Part shown: one piece after another, positions 7,148-16,548 of the stretch
Numbering within the stretch: position 1 is the first letter of the stretch
Layout: each line of letters opens with the position of its first letter
Assembly (NCBI RefSeq): GCF_000972495.1
Contig: NZ_LATM01000008.1
Span: 62,293-126,292 of the forward strand
Direction: 5' to 3'
Length of the DNA: 64,000 bases
Source: Hymenobacter terrenus
GTDB lineage: Bacteria; Bacteroidota; Bacteroidia; Cytophagales; Hymenobacteraceae
Program-made: the position numbers and the translations under genes
The notes under the pieces: generated by a model
Database searches by the model: none
What the model was told of the DNA's origin: nothing
The model's input: only the letters and a program-made list of their open reading frames with translations

Positions 7148-8527
7148 TTACTGAGCGGCGGCGCGCTCCTGAGCCGGTGCCGGCAATGCGGCGGCAAGCT
7201 CCGGCTCGGTTTCGCGGCGGAAGCGCACCAGCAGCACTCCCGCTACGATGCTCAGGCCCACGAGCAGGCCCGTCCACACGCCGGGCGCACCCAAATGCAG
7301 CTTAAACCCAAGGAAATAGCCCAGCGGCAACGCTACCGCCCAATACGCCAGCAGGGCCACCACGGAGGGCACTTTCACGTCTTCCAGCCCGCGCAAGGTG
7401 CCCAGGCCCACCACCTGCAGGCCATCAGACACCTGAAACAGGGCCGCGATGAGCAGCAGTGTCGACGCCTGCGCCACCACCTGCGGGTCAGTAATGTAGA
7501 TGTAAGGCACCACATGCCGGGTCAGAACCAACAGCAGGCCCATTGCTCCCATAAACCCAAACGTGAGCCAATAGGCCGCAAAACCAGCCCGCCGGGCAGC
7601 CAGTAAGTCGCCGGCCCCGCGCAGGTTGCCTACCCGGATGGTGGCCGCCGCCGCAATGCCGCTGGCCGCCATATACGTCATGCTGGCCACGTCGATGGCT
7701 ACTTTGTGGGCCGCCTCGGTGGTGACGCCTAGCCAGCCCGCCATAAGCAGTGATAAGCCGAAAGCGCCCACTTCCAAGGCCATTTGCACGCCGATGGGAG
7801 CGCCGAGGGCCACCACCCGGCGGATGGTGGCCGCCGCGGGCAGCCAGCTGGCAATGGCCGACCGCTCGGCCCGCAGGCGGCGGGCCCGCAGCACGTACGC
7901 GGCCATGGCGGCAGCCATCAGGGTACGGGCGGTGAGCGTGGCCCAGGCCGAGCCCATCATGCCCAGTTCGGGGGCACCCCAACGACCGTGGACTAAGGCG
8001 TAGCAAAGCAGGCCATTGAACACGTTGCCCAGCACCGAGAGCCACATGGCTTGCCGGGTGAGCCCCAGGCCTTCGGCAAACTCCCGAAATCCCTGAAAGA
8101 CCATGAGCGGAAACAACGACAGACTGATGACCCGCACCCAGGGGCCGGCCAGGACCACTACCTCCGGTGGCTGCCCCAACAGGTGCATAAAAGGAGGTAC
8201 GAGTTGGCCCAGCCCGGCCAGCACCAGCCCGGCCAGGGCGCTCATCCACACGGAGGCCACCAGCAGACGGCCGAGTGCGGGCAGGTCGCGGCGGCCATCG
8301 GCGGCGGCCACCAGGGGCACGCTACCCATGCTCAAGCCCACACCCAGCACCAGGAGCACACTGGTGGTACTCACGCCCACACCCACCGCCGCCAACGGCA
8401 CCTTGCCAATGTGGCCCACCACCACCGAATCGACAAAATTCACCAGGACGTGGCCCAGCTGCGAAAGCATAACGGGGTAAGCAAGCAGCAGCGTGGGGCG
8501 CAGGTGCGGCCGAAATTCTTTCAACAT
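7148..8527 (-). CDS. MATE family multidrug/organic cation efflux transporter
   Basis: An inner-membrane Na+ or H+ antiporter of the MATE type, about 459 residues with twelve predicted transmembrane helices. The N-terminus LKEFRPHLRPTLLLAYPVML and the conserved block QLGHVLVNFVDSVVVGHIG (helix 1) are typical. So are the family's helix-7 region GAPIGVQMALEVGAFGLSLL and the small-residue-rich TEAAHKVAIDVASMTYMAA segment. The ATG used here is chosen over an upstream in-frame ATG because MLKEFRPHL matches the usual family start. A TACCTTTG promoter box lies 22 bases upstream of it. Substrate is unknown. It lies downstream of the ergothioneine-type genes but is separated by a hairpin repeat and its own promoter. 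Confidence 0.93.
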   Translation of the reverse strand: MLKEFRPHLRPTLLLAYPVMLSQLGHVLVNFVDSVVVGHIGKVPLAAVGVGVSTTSVLLVLGVGLSMGSVPLVAAADGRRDLPALGRLLVASVWMSALAGLVLAGLGQLVPPFMHLLGQPPEVVVLAGPWVRVISLSLFPLMVFQGFREFAEGLGLTRQAMWLSVLGNVFNGLLCYALVHGRWGAPELGMMGSAWATLTARTLMAAAMAAYVLRARRLRAERSAIASWLPAAATIRRVVALGAPIGVQMALEVGAFGLSLLMAGWLGVTTEAAHKVAIDVASMTYMAASGIAAAATIRVGNLRGAGDLLAARRAGFAAYWLTFGFMGAMGLLLVLTRHVVPYIYITDPQVVAQASTLLLIAALFQVSDGLQVVGLGTLRGLEDVKVPSVVALLAYWAVALPLGYFLGFKLHLGAPGVWTGLLVGLSIVAGVLLVRFRRETEPELAAALPAPAQERAAAQ

Positions 8528-8549
8528 AGCATCAATAAAACGAGCCCGG

Positions 8550-8557
8550 CAAAGGTA
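8550..8557 (-). promoter_or_regulatory. TACCTTTG -7 box of the MATE gene
   Basis: On the minus strand TACCTTTG matches TAnnTTTG exactly. It lies 22 bases upstream of the MATE start codon, leaving a leader of roughly 15-18 bases. A clear -33 TTG was not found. Confidence 0.45.
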
Positions 8558-8590
8558 CGGCTCTCCCACCGGGCAGGCGGACCACTAGGT

Positions 8591-8641
8591 AGCTCCAGCA
8601 GGGCGACACTAGGTTAATGAATGTCGCCCTGCCGGGCTTTT
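8591..8641. repeat. Palindromic repeat, family B (copy 1)
   Basis: An eleven-base perfect stem, GCAGGGCGACA and TGTCGCCCTGC, around a 13-base loop with flanking AGCTCC and GGGCTTT arms. The sequence closely parallels the element at 51213-51263: the same arms, the same GACACT..GTT..AA..GAATG core. It lies in the gap between the aminotransferase and MATE genes. No T-run follows it on the minus strand, so it is a dispersed repeat rather than a standard terminator. Confidence 0.7.
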
Positions 8642-8710
8642 GCCTTTGCACCCGCTGTCGTACTGCCAACATGCTGCCCCAATGGGGCTACCGTCCTAAT
8701 AATCCGAAAA

Positions 8711-9859
8711 CTACGAGATATGAGCCATTGGCGTACTGCGACCTTCTGCCACGTAACTGGGCGATAAAACCGCTATCAGCCGCTTCAGGGCCTGCCGCAT
8801 GTCGTCTTCCGCTACGGCGTAGGAGAGGCGGACAAAGCCGGGCGCTCCGCAGGTCGCGCCATCGACTACCGCCACCCCGGCCGCGGCCAGCTGCTGCACC
8901 AACTGCGCTGAGGCTTCGGGGGCAGGCAGGGCAGGGCCGAGAAAGCGGGTAAAATCAGCGAAAACATAGTACGTGCCTTCGGGAGCAATGACGGTCGGGG
9001 CGCCGGGCAAGTTGGCCAATGCATCAAGCAAGAACTGCCGGGTAGGCCGCAGCTGAGCGCACAGCGCTGCGCCAATGGCCTCGGCGGCGCGCGTGGCTGC
9101 CAGAGCGGCGGCTTGCGCCGGAATGGGCACGGGCACCCCGGTGCTGAATAGCCGGGCTGTTATCGCCTTGGCCAGCGCGGGCGGGGCCACCACGCAGCCC
9201 ACCCCCCAGCCTGCCAGAGCCAGTGACTTCGAAAAACCGCTCACCACCACGTGCTGCTGATGCGGGTCGGGTAGGGCGAGCAGCGTCGGCACCGGCTCTG
9301 GCCCGAAACAGATGCCTTCGTAAATCTCGTCGCTTAGGACCCAGAGCTGCGGAAAATCTGCCGTTACGGCCAGCAATGCCGCCCACTCGGCCCGCGAATA
9401 CACGCGCCCAGTGGGATTGTTAGGGTTGCTGATGATGAGCAGCCGAGTAGCCGGTGTGAGGGCCGTCCGCAGCGTTTCGGGTTGCAGGGCGTAGTTATCG
9501 GCGGCAGCCAGCGGAAGGGTGCGCAGCACCCCGCCGGCCCGCCGCACTAGGTCGTAGAACCCAAACCAGTTGGGCGTGGGCAGCAGTACGTCATCGCCGG
9601 GCTGGAGCATTTCGCTCAGCAGGGCAAACAGACCCGTTTTGGCGCCGGCCGTCACCACCACCTGGTCGGCAGTGAGATAGGTGGCGCCGCGCTGGCGGTA
9701 GCGCTGGACCAAGGCTTCGCGCAGCTCGGGCAGGCCGGCGGCGGGGCTCAACTCGAGCGGGGCCTGCTGCTGCTGCGCCGTGGCAAGGGCCGCCTGAGCG
9801 GCCTTCATCGCCACGGTGGGCACGGCGAAATTGCCGTAGCCGGATGCTAAGCTAATCAT
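8711..9859 (-). CDS. Class I/II PLP-dependent aminotransferase, third gene of the egt operon
   Basis: A fold-type I PLP enzyme of the aspartate-aminotransferase subfamily. Visible signatures are SPAAGLPELREALVQRY in the N-terminal arm, VVTAGAKTGLFALLSEML near residue 87, and NPNNPTGRVYSRAEWAAL near 165-182. The PLP Schiff-base lysine is in GFSKSLALAGWGVGC (about residue 227). The length is 382 residues. It begins 24 bases after egtD ends, so the two are almost surely co-transcribed. By family it would transaminate an amino acid. By position it may replace EgtE, the C-S lyase that cleaves the hercynylcysteine sulfoxide, because no other lyase gene is near. That role is inference. Confidence 0.88.
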   Translation of the reverse strand: MISLASGYGNFAVPTVAMKAAQAALATAQQQQAPLELSPAAGLPELREALVQRYRQRGATYLTADQVVVTAGAKTGLFALLSEMLQPGDDVLLPTPNWFGFYDLVRRAGGVLRTLPLAAADNYALQPETLRTALTPATRLLIISNPNNPTGRVYSRAEWAALLAVTADFPQLWVLSDEIYEGICFGPEPVPTLLALPDPHQQHVVVSGFSKSLALAGWGVGCVVAPPALAKAITARLFSTGVPVPIPAQAAALAATRAAEAIGAALCAQLRPTRQFLLDALANLPGAPTVIAPEGTYYVFADFTRFLGPALPAPEASAQLVQQLAAAGVAVVDGATCGAPGFVRLSYAVAEDDMRQALKRLIAVLSPSYVAEGRSTPMAHIS

Positions 9860-9883
9860 GGCTTCTGCGGTTGATAAAACGCT

Positions 9884-10846
9884 TTATTCTTCCTGCGTGG
9901 CCAGCACCACATCGGCAAAATCAGTCGCGGCATCGGTGAAAGAGGCTACTACCCGCAGCCCAGTCTCGGCGGCCAGCTCCGCTATCTGCGGCAAGGTGAA
10001 CTTGTAGGAGTTCTCGGTATGAATTACCTCCCAGGCGGCAAAATCGAAGGTTTCGTCCAGCGCCGCGATGCGCACCTGCTGGGCCTGAGTGCTCATCAAG
10101 TACGAGCGCACGGCCCCGTTCAGGGGGTTGTAGTCGGTGTAGTGCTGCCAGTGGGCCAGGTTGAAGTCGGCTCCCAGCTCGCGGTTGAGGCGGGTGAGCA
10201 GGTTCAGGTTGAAGGCGGCCGTCACGCCCTGGGCGTCGTCGTAGGCGGCCCGGATGCGGCGCGGGTCCTTCTGCAAATCGAACCCAATGAGTAGCCGGTC
10301 GGCCGGGGCCAGGGGCGCGGCCAGCTGGCGCAGGAAATCCAGGCGCTCGGCCGGGCCGAAATTGCCGATGTTGGACCCCAGAAACAACACGGCTTTGTTG
10401 CCCGGTCGGGTACGGAGCTGAGCCAAAGCTGTGGCGTAGTCTTCGACCACCGGGGCCACGTGCAAGGTGGGCAGTTCGTGCCTGAGGGCCTCGACCAGGC
10501 CCGTCATGGCGCCTGCTGAGATATCGACCGGCGCGTAGGTGAACGGCGTGCCGGCCCGCAGCAATTCGCGCAGCAGCAGCTTGGTTTTGGCGCCGTCGCC
10601 GGCTCCCAGCTCCACCAACGCAAACTCCTCGCCTACCCGTGGGCTCAGGGCCGCCGCGATGGCCGCACCGTGTTCCTGGAAAATAGAAAACTCGGTCCGG
10701 GTAGGATAATACTCCGGCAACTCCATAATTTGCTGAAACAGCCGGCTGCCCGCATCGTCGTAGAAATACATCGACGAAAGTGCTTTGGGTGTTCGGTGGA
10801 GACCATCGGCCACGTGCTGCGCCAACTCCGTCAATACATTTATCAT
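9884..10846 (-). CDS. egtD: L-histidine N(alpha)-methyltransferase EgtD
   Basis: Uses three SAM molecules to convert histidine to hercynine, the first step of ergothioneine synthesis. The family signature is clear at the N-terminus: SSMYFYDDAGSRLFQQIMEL (24-43) followed by PEYYPTRTE. The SAM-binding block ALVELGAGDGAKT follows, then FLGSNIGNFGPAE. The histidine-contacting C-terminal motif HTENSYKFT contains Glu278 and Ser280, matching the Glu and Ser of characterised EgtD. The length of 320 residues is standard. It sits between egtB (158-base gap) and the aminotransferase (24-base gap). The combination with EgtB makes the call firm. Confidence 0.95.
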   Translation of the reverse strand: MINVLTELAQHVADGLHRTPKALSSMYFYDDAGSRLFQQIMELPEYYPTRTEFSIFQEHGAAIAAALSPRVGEEFALVELGAGDGAKTKLLLRELLRAGTPFTYAPVDISAGAMTGLVEALRHELPTLHVAPVVEDYATALAQLRTRPGNKAVLFLGSNIGNFGPAERLDFLRQLAAPLAPADRLLIGFDLQKDPRRIRAAYDDAQGVTAAFNLNLLTRLNRELGADFNLAHWQHYTDYNPLNGAVRSYLMSTQAQQVRIAALDETFDFAAWEVIHTENSYKFTLPQIAELAAETGLRVVASFTDAATDFADVVLATQEE

Positions 10847-11004
10847 TTAGCAATTAGCAGTTAATCATCCGCCTGGAACCTGTGGCGAATGGACTTTTGA
10901 AGGGGCAAAGGCAGTTTCATCTAAATTACCGAAAACGAGTCTAATAGTTTGATGAGTATCAACTTATCCCGATTGTGGCGACTCCGCAACGGAGGTTAGC
11001 TATG

Positions 11005-12309
11005 CTACCGGGCGAGCCGGATGCCGGTGAACTGCCAGCGTTTGTCAGCGTGAAAAAAGTTGCGGTAGCTAACCCGGATGTGGCTTTCGGGCGTAGCGCA
11101 GGAGCCGCCGCGCAGCACCAGCTGGTTCACCATGAATTTGCCGTTGTACTCGCCCAGGGCACCGGCGGCGCGTTCGTAGCCGGGGTAGGCGTGGTAGGCC
11201 GAGTAGGTCCACTCCCAGCAGTCGCCCAGCAACTGGTGGCAGGCAGTGGGGTCGGCGTCGGCGGGAAGGGGCTGCGGGTCGAACCGGCTGCTTTCCAGCC
11301 AGGTGCCACCGCTGGTAGCCGCGCCGAAGTATCGAGCGGCGGTTTCCCATTCAACCTCGGTGAGCAGGCGGGCGCCGGCCCAGTTGGCGTAAGCGTCGGC
11401 TTCGTAAAAGCTCACGTGGGTCACGGGCGCATCCAGGGCTATAGCTTGTAGGCCGTGGTGGGTGAAGCGGTGCCAGGTTTCGTTCCGCTGCACCCAGTAG
11501 AGCGGCGCCTCCCACCCCTGGGTTTGCACCAGGTCCCAGCCCTCCCCCATCCAAAAACGGAAGTCCCGGTAGCCACCCGCTTCGACGAAAGCCAGGTAAT
11601 CGGCGTTGGTCACCAGGCGGTTTTGCAGCTCGAAGGGCGCTACCAGCATCTCGTGCGCGGCCAGCTCATTGTCGAAACAAAACCCCTCCTCCTGAAAGCC
11701 CACTCGATAAATCCCGCCCGGCACCGGCAACCAAGACGCTTTGCTTAAAGAGGAAGTAGCTGGCGTGCTGGCTACTTTCTCCTCAAGCGGAGCATAGGCG
11801 GGGGCCAGGGGGCTGGTACTAAGAATGTATTTGATGTCGGTGGCCAGCAGCTCCTGGTGCTGCTGCTCGTGTTGCAGGCCCAGCTCCAGCAGCTCGTAGA
11901 AGGTAGCGGGCAGCTCATTGTGTTCGGCTAGTAGTGCAGCCAGGGCGGCGTCTACGTGGGCGCGGTAGGCCAGCACGTCGGCCAGGGGCGGGCGCGAGAG
12001 CGTGCCGCGGTCGGCCCGGTTCACGCGCGAGCCCAGAGAGTTATAATACGAGTTGAAGAGAAAGGCGTACTCAGGATGAAATTGCTCGTAGCCGGGGGCG
12101 TATTCTTTTAGCAGGAAGGTTTCCCAGAACCAAGTGGTGTGGGCCAGGTGCCATTTCGGCGGGCTCACGTCAAGCATGGGCTGCACCACGGTGTCTTCGG
12201 GCAGCAAGGGGGCACATAAGGCCTGGCTTTGCGCCCGTACGGCCTGGTAGCGGGCCAGCCACGACTGCACAACGCGGGGCGCTACTGGGGAAGCATGAAC
12301 TTGGGGCAT
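11005..12309 (-). CDS. egtB: Ergothioneine biosynthesis protein EgtB (sulfoxide synthase)
   Basis: A non-haem iron enzyme that joins a thiol (cysteine or gamma-glutamylcysteine) to hercynine with oxygen. It has an N-terminal DinB-like domain and a C-terminal formylglycine-generating-enzyme-like domain (about 190-434). The iron ligands are visible: His57 in PPKWHLAHTTWFWE, and His147 and His151 in LQHEQQHQELLATD. The C-terminal domain opens with PGGIYRVGFQEEGFCFDNEL and ends with SYRNFFHADKRWQFTGIRLA. An alanine/serine-rich insert near 175-190 links the domains. The length of 434 residues is normal. No egtA or egtC lies nearby, which suggests either use of free cysteine or genes elsewhere. It is the promoter-proximal gene of this minus-strand cluster. 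Confidence 0.95.
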   Translation of the reverse strand: MPQVHASPVAPRVVQSWLARYQAVRAQSQALCAPLLPEDTVVQPMLDVSPPKWHLAHTTWFWETFLLKEYAPGYEQFHPEYAFLFNSYYNSLGSRVNRADRGTLSRPPLADVLAYRAHVDAALAALLAEHNELPATFYELLELGLQHEQQHQELLATDIKYILSTSPLAPAYAPLEEKVASTPATSSLSKASWLPVPGGIYRVGFQEEGFCFDNELAAHEMLVAPFELQNRLVTNADYLAFVEAGGYRDFRFWMGEGWDLVQTQGWEAPLYWVQRNETWHRFTHHGLQAIALDAPVTHVSFYEADAYANWAGARLLTEVEWETAARYFGAATSGGTWLESSRFDPQPLPADADPTACHQLLGDCWEWTYSAYHAYPGYERAAGALGEYNGKFMVNQLVLRGGSCATPESHIRVSYRNFFHADKRWQFTGIRLAR

Positions 12310-12999
12310 TAGGAACAGGTAAGAAAGAACAACCAGAACGCTAACCGTATGAACCGGCCCGAGGTTGCACCGCCTCGCGAATATCGGCTGGCTCGAACCT
12401 CGAACTTAGACCAGTCCTGGAGCGGCTACGTGGGAGTTGCACTGGAATCGTTTGGTGTGTGGAGCCCAAGCGACTGACCGTTATATGAAACCGGGGAACC
12501 GCTGCGGGCCATGGCACTGGCCTGATCCTACCCGCTATAAAACAACCCTTTCAGTGCCTCAATGCCCCGTTTTGGTGCAACTCCGACTGCACCCTGCTTC
12601 TTTCTCAGCGCCAGTGTTTCGTCATTTCGGTCATCAGCCCTATTGTGTTGTTGGTCACTGTTTTTTAACCGTTGGACCATGTTCCGCGTCCGTTGGACAC
12701 TAAAGCAACTCGCGCGTTTGGGTATCGCCGCTGAGGGAGCAATCTTTGTAGAGGACAATAACCATCTATTTTTCAATCAATTCCAACCACATGGTTTTGT
12801 AAAAAACCTTCTCTGACGGTAGTGTTAGGCGACTTCTGTTTGCCCAAGACCTGAGTAATGGAGTATCTCGCTCGGGCCACTAAAAGACATAAACGGTCGA
12901 ATTGTGCTAACAACTCGATAATCATTTTTTTACTACTCATTCGCTTACCCGATTCTGCCGGGCTCTCAACTGCCACCATTCATACTTTCAACTTATCTG
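12310..12999. other. 690-base intergenic region, no gene recognised
   Basis: This stretch separates egtB (minus) from the divergent metalloprotease gene (plus), so it must hold both promoters. Short open frames on both strands lack the GC-rich third positions of real genes here and have no recognisable motifs. Local base composition is more AT-rich than the neighbours, especially in the last 250 bases. I found no convincing -7 box or inverted repeat. Confidence 0.5.
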
Positions 13000-15978
13000 A
13001 TGAAAATCTTACAATCGTTTGGGCTCAGTGCAGCCTTACTTTTAGCCGGGCTCGGCGCCCAGGCCCAGCAACGGCCGGCGGGCCCCAGCTACCCGCTCGG
13101 GACCAGCCAGGCGCTGGTGCGGCAGCTTGAAACACAGGTAGATGCCAGCGCCCGCCGCGGTGGCACCACCGTCACACTGCCCGTGTCGGCTACCACAGCC
13201 TTTACCGGTAAGGTCAATCACCGCGAGGATTTGGCGGCGACCGGTGAGTATGTAGTTGGAGAAATTGCTGGCGTGGCGGGTTCATCGTTCTCCCTGCGCA
13301 TCGAGGGCAAAGAGGTGGAAGGCACCATCGTGCTGCGCGCCACCCGTGAGGCTTACCGCTACTCAGCCGATGCCCAAGGCAACGTGTCGGTGCAGTCGGT
13401 AGACATCAATAAGGTCCTTTGCATTGACTATAACCAGCCCGTGGGTTACCGGGAGCCAGCCCCAACCCGCACGGCTAACCGGGCTGCTGCGATAGTATCG
13501 TTGCAAAGCCTGCCTGGCGCCAAAGGCTGTGTACTACTCGACTTCGATGGTCAGTATGTATCGGGCACGCGCTGGAACAACGGCAACCCCATCAACGCCG
13601 CGCCGGCGGCCATCGCCAACGACAACGCTAAGATTCAGGCCTTTTGGGAGCTTGTGAGCGAGGACTTCCGGCCGTTCAGCATGAATATCACTACGGATGA
13701 GGCGGTATTTAACAGCTACCCCAAAGGCTTGCGGATGCGTTGCATCGTGACGCCCACCACTACTGCTGCGCCCCGCGCGGGGGGCGTGGCCTACGTGGGT
13801 TCCTTCAGATGGACCGACGATACTCCTTGCTGGGTGTTTATGAGCGAACCCAAGAGCGGGGGCGAGGCCTCCTCGCACGAGGTGGGCCACACCCTGGGCC
13901 TGAGCCACGATGGCCGCATCAGCCCTCAGGAAGACTACTATAGCGCGCAGGGCAGTGCCGGTGCCTGGGCACCCATTATGGGCGTAGGCTACTACAAGCC
14001 CGTCTCGCAATGGAGCCGGGGCGAATACAACTCGGCCAATAACAAGGAAGACGACTTGGCCATCATTGCCAGCTCTACGTACAATGTGGGCTACCGCGCC
14101 GACGACCACAGCAACAGCACAACCAGCGCCACGGCCCTGGCCCGCAGCGGTACCAGCCTGTCGGGCAACGGCATCATTGAGCGCGCGGCCGACCAGGACT
14201 ATTTCTCCTTCACGACCAGCGGCGGCGCTGTGAGCCTGAATGTGAACACCGTGAGCCGCTACGGCAACCTCGACATCGTAGCACGCCTCTTCGACAGCGG
14301 CGGCGGGCTGCTGGGCACCTACGATACTGCGGGCAACAACAACCTAAACGTTTCGATCAGCACCACTCTGGGCGCGGGTACTTATTACCTGCAAGTCGAC
14401 GGCACCGGCTCCGGCAACCCAGCTACCGATGGCTACTCCGACTACGCCTCGCTGGGCACATTTACCATTTCTGGTACCGCCCCGACGGGCGGTGGTGGCA
14501 CTACCCCTCCGCCTCCACCCACAGGTGGCAGCTACTGCGCCTCGAAGGGCGGCACCCAGCAATATGAGTACCTGGCGCAAGTAAGCCTGGGTAGCATTAA
14601 CCGCACTTCCGGGGCTGATGGTGGCTACTACGATGGCACGGCCGTGAACACCAACATAGCCCAGGGCTCGGCCCAGACGATTACCTACCAAGCCGGTTTC
14701 CCATCATCAACCTACTCTGAGAATGTGAAGGTGTACATCGACTGGAACCGAGATGGCGACTTCGCCGACGCTAGTGAAACTGTGGCCTCGGGCACAACTA
14801 GCAGCGCAACCGCACAAACCGCTTCTTTCACCGTGCCCGCCACGGCTACGACCGGTAAAACCCGCCTGCGCGTAGTACTGAGCGACAATGCCAGCACCAC
14901 CAGCTGCGGCAGCTACGAGTTTGGTGAAACTGAAGACTACTCCGTGACCGTGACCACGGGCGGTACCACACCCCCGCCCACTACCAGCTGCGGCGTAGCT
15001 GCGGGCCTGAATGCTTCGGCCCTGAGCAGCAGCGGCGCCACAGTGGCCTGGACGGCCGTGTCGGGTGCTACGTCCTACAACGTGCGGTACCGCAACACGA
15101 GCACCACGACCTGGACCAGCACCACGAGCACCAGCACCAGCAAAGCCCTCACCGGCCTGACGGCCTCGACCAACTACGAATTCCAAGTACAGACGGTGTG
15201 CAGCAGCGGCAACAGCGCCTTCAGCGCTTCGGCCACCTTCACCACGGGTACCACTACCACTCCCCAACCGCCTACCACTGCTACCTACTGCACTACCAGG
15301 AGCAGCAGCCAAGACTATGAGTGGATTGACCTCGTGAACCTGGGCAGTATCAACCGTACGTCCGGAGCTGACGGCGGCTACTACAATGGCACTGCAACCA
15401 GCACGAGCATCGCGACCGGTTCTTCCCAGACTATCAACTTCTCGGCGGGCTTCGCTGGCGACATTTACACCGAATACTGGAAAGTGTACATCGACTGGAA
15501 CCAGAACGGCGTATTCACCGATGCCGGGGAGTTGTTAGTAAGCGGTAGCACCTCGAGCGCCGCTACCTTCGGCGCTACCTTCACGGTGCCCACTACTGCC
15601 AAGCTTGGTCAGACCCGCCTCCGGTTGGTGATGAGCGACAACTCGGCCACCACCAGCTGCGGTAGCTACGACTTCGGCGAAACCGAAGACTATACCGTGA
15701 ATATCACCGGAGCCGCTGCTACTGCTGCCCTCGTCGACCCCGCAACTGCTGGTCTGCTCAACGTGTACCCGAACCCGGCCACGGACCGCCTGAATCTGGA
15801 ATTGCCCCTCAATACTGAGGTATTGAAGGTGTCGGTGCGGGACGTCCGCGGCACCTTGGTAAGCGGTTGCAGCTACGAAAATGGTCAGCTCAACGTATCC
15901 GGCCTGGCCAGTGGCCTCTACACTGTGCAGGTAAGCGACGAGCACCACATTTTCACCCAGCGCTTCATCAAGCAATAA
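13000..15978 (+). CDS. Secreted zinc metalloprotease with GEVED, Fn3 and T9SS sorting domains
   Basis: A 992-residue secreted protease. The signal peptide is MKILQSFGLSAALLLAGLGA followed by QAQ. The catalytic domain carries HEVGHTLGLSH (293-303), the HExxHxxGxxH motif of metzincins. A pre-peptidase C-terminal-type beta domain (about 380-490, ADQDYFSFTTSGGAVSLNV) follows. Next come two GEVED domains (about 510-650 and 765-905) with the shared core SGADGGYY and end SYxFGETEDY, and between them a fibronectin type III domain (about 668-750). The C-terminus is a T9SS type A signal: VYPNPATDRLNLELPL through GLYTVQV to a basic end. The two GEVED copies are close duplicates, which can mislead assembly. 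A strong terminator follows 28 bases after the stop. Confidence 0.93.
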   Translation: MKILQSFGLSAALLLAGLGAQAQQRPAGPSYPLGTSQALVRQLETQVDASARRGGTTVTLPVSATTAFTGKVNHREDLAATGEYVVGEIAGVAGSSFSLRIEGKEVEGTIVLRATREAYRYSADAQGNVSVQSVDINKVLCIDYNQPVGYREPAPTRTANRAAAIVSLQSLPGAKGCVLLDFDGQYVSGTRWNNGNPINAAPAAIANDNAKIQAFWELVSEDFRPFSMNITTDEAVFNSYPKGLRMRCIVTPTTTAAPRAGGVAYVGSFRWTDDTPCWVFMSEPKSGGEASSHEVGHTLGLSHDGRISPQEDYYSAQGSAGAWAPIMGVGYYKPVSQWSRGEYNSANNKEDDLAIIASSTYNVGYRADDHSNSTTSATALARSGTSLSGNGIIERAADQDYFSFTTSGGAVSLNVNTVSRYGNLDIVARLFDSGGGLLGTYDTAGNNNLNVSISTTLGAGTYYLQVDGTGSGNPATDGYSDYASLGTFTISGTAPTGGGGTTPPPPPTGGSYCASKGGTQQYEYLAQVSLGSINRTSGADGGYYDGTAVNTNIAQGSAQTITYQAGFPSSTYSENVKVYIDWNRDGDFADASETVASGTTSSATAQTASFTVPATATTGKTRLRVVLSDNASTTSCGSYEFGETEDYSVTVTTGGTTPPPTTSCGVAAGLNASALSSSGATVAWTAVSGATSYNVRYRNTSTTTWTSTTSTSTSKALTGLTASTNYEFQVQTVCSSGNSAFSASATFTTGTTTTPQPPTTATYCTTRSSSQDYEWIDLVNLGSINRTSGADGGYYNGTATSTSIATGSSQTINFSAGFAGDIYTEYWKVYIDWNQNGVFTDAGELLVSGSTSSAATFGATFTVPTTAKLGQTRLRLVMSDNSATTSCGSYDFGETEDYTVNITGAAATAALVDPATAGLLNVYPNPATDRLNLELPLNTEVLKVSVRDVRGTLVSGCSYENGQLNVSGLASGLYTVQVSDEHHIFTQRFIKQ

Positions 15979-16006
15979 CCATCAGCTTTCCATCTTTCTT
16001 TATCAA

Positions 16007-16037
16007 CAGCCTGGCCCAACAGCCAGGCTGTTTTTTT
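16007..16037 (+). terminator. Rho-independent terminator of the metalloprotease gene
   Basis: A nine-base perfect stem, CAGCCTGGC and GCCAGGCTG, around the loop CCAACA, followed by seven T residues. It lies 28 bases after the metalloprotease stop codon and just before the left end of the IS-like element. Confidence 0.9.
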
Positions 16038-16131
16038 CTATTAGAGCCTATCCGAAAAAATAGGGCATGTTTTCAGACAGTGTTGGTACAAGCAAGGTGT
16101 AGAAAGGCTTCGCAGCTGCCCCCTTCTTTTC

Positions 16132-16375
16132 TCAGCGGGTGAACCAGAAATAGGTGCGCTCAACCGCCCAGCGGCGGGCACCATAGCCGATTGGCGCAAA
16201 GCAGCCTCTTCGCCGCGGCTTTTGAAGTGGTCGGCCGCATTGCTCCACCAGCCTGCGCGTCGTAACTCTTAATCAGCGCAAAAGCCCTGCAGAAACTTGT
16301 CTGTGACGGGCCAAGATAGCACGAGCAGCGAGTCGAAGACAACCTACAGCTACGTTACTTCGTGGACAGTTCTAT
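16132..16375 (-). pseudogene. Decayed IS5-family transposase, C-terminal fragment
   Basis: Reading the minus strand, one frame gives the block GYGARRWAVERTYFWFTR before a stop. This matches the conserved RRW.VERT..W.. end of IS5-family (IS427/IS1031-like) DDE transposases. Upstream the similarity continues as RLVEQCGRPLQKPRRRGC and, after a frame change, SYDA, corresponding to the usual DKGYDA..L block. The frameshift and the missing first two thirds show that it is dead. It lies next to the left inverted repeat of the element, in the expected orientation. Confidence 0.65.
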
Positions 16376-16548
16376 CGTGGACTCAGGCTTATGCGAGCAC
16401 CATGGCTTCCAGGTATTTGGTCTGCTGCCAGGGACATAAAGACCATAAATGAAATACTAGCGCAACCAGGCAGTGTCTTTATCATCAGCTGTTGATTCGC
16501 ACGCATCAACAAAAAACTCAAGGACAGTCACGCTTCGGATGGAGAACC

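Noticed and set aside
10946..10966. Small palindrome TTGAT-gagt-ATCAA before egtD
   Set aside because: A five-base stem is expected by chance in a window of this size.
12528..12816. Overlapping short frames on both strands between egtB and the metalloprotease
   Set aside because: Codon use is unlike local genes and no motif or signal peptide is visible. Likely chance.
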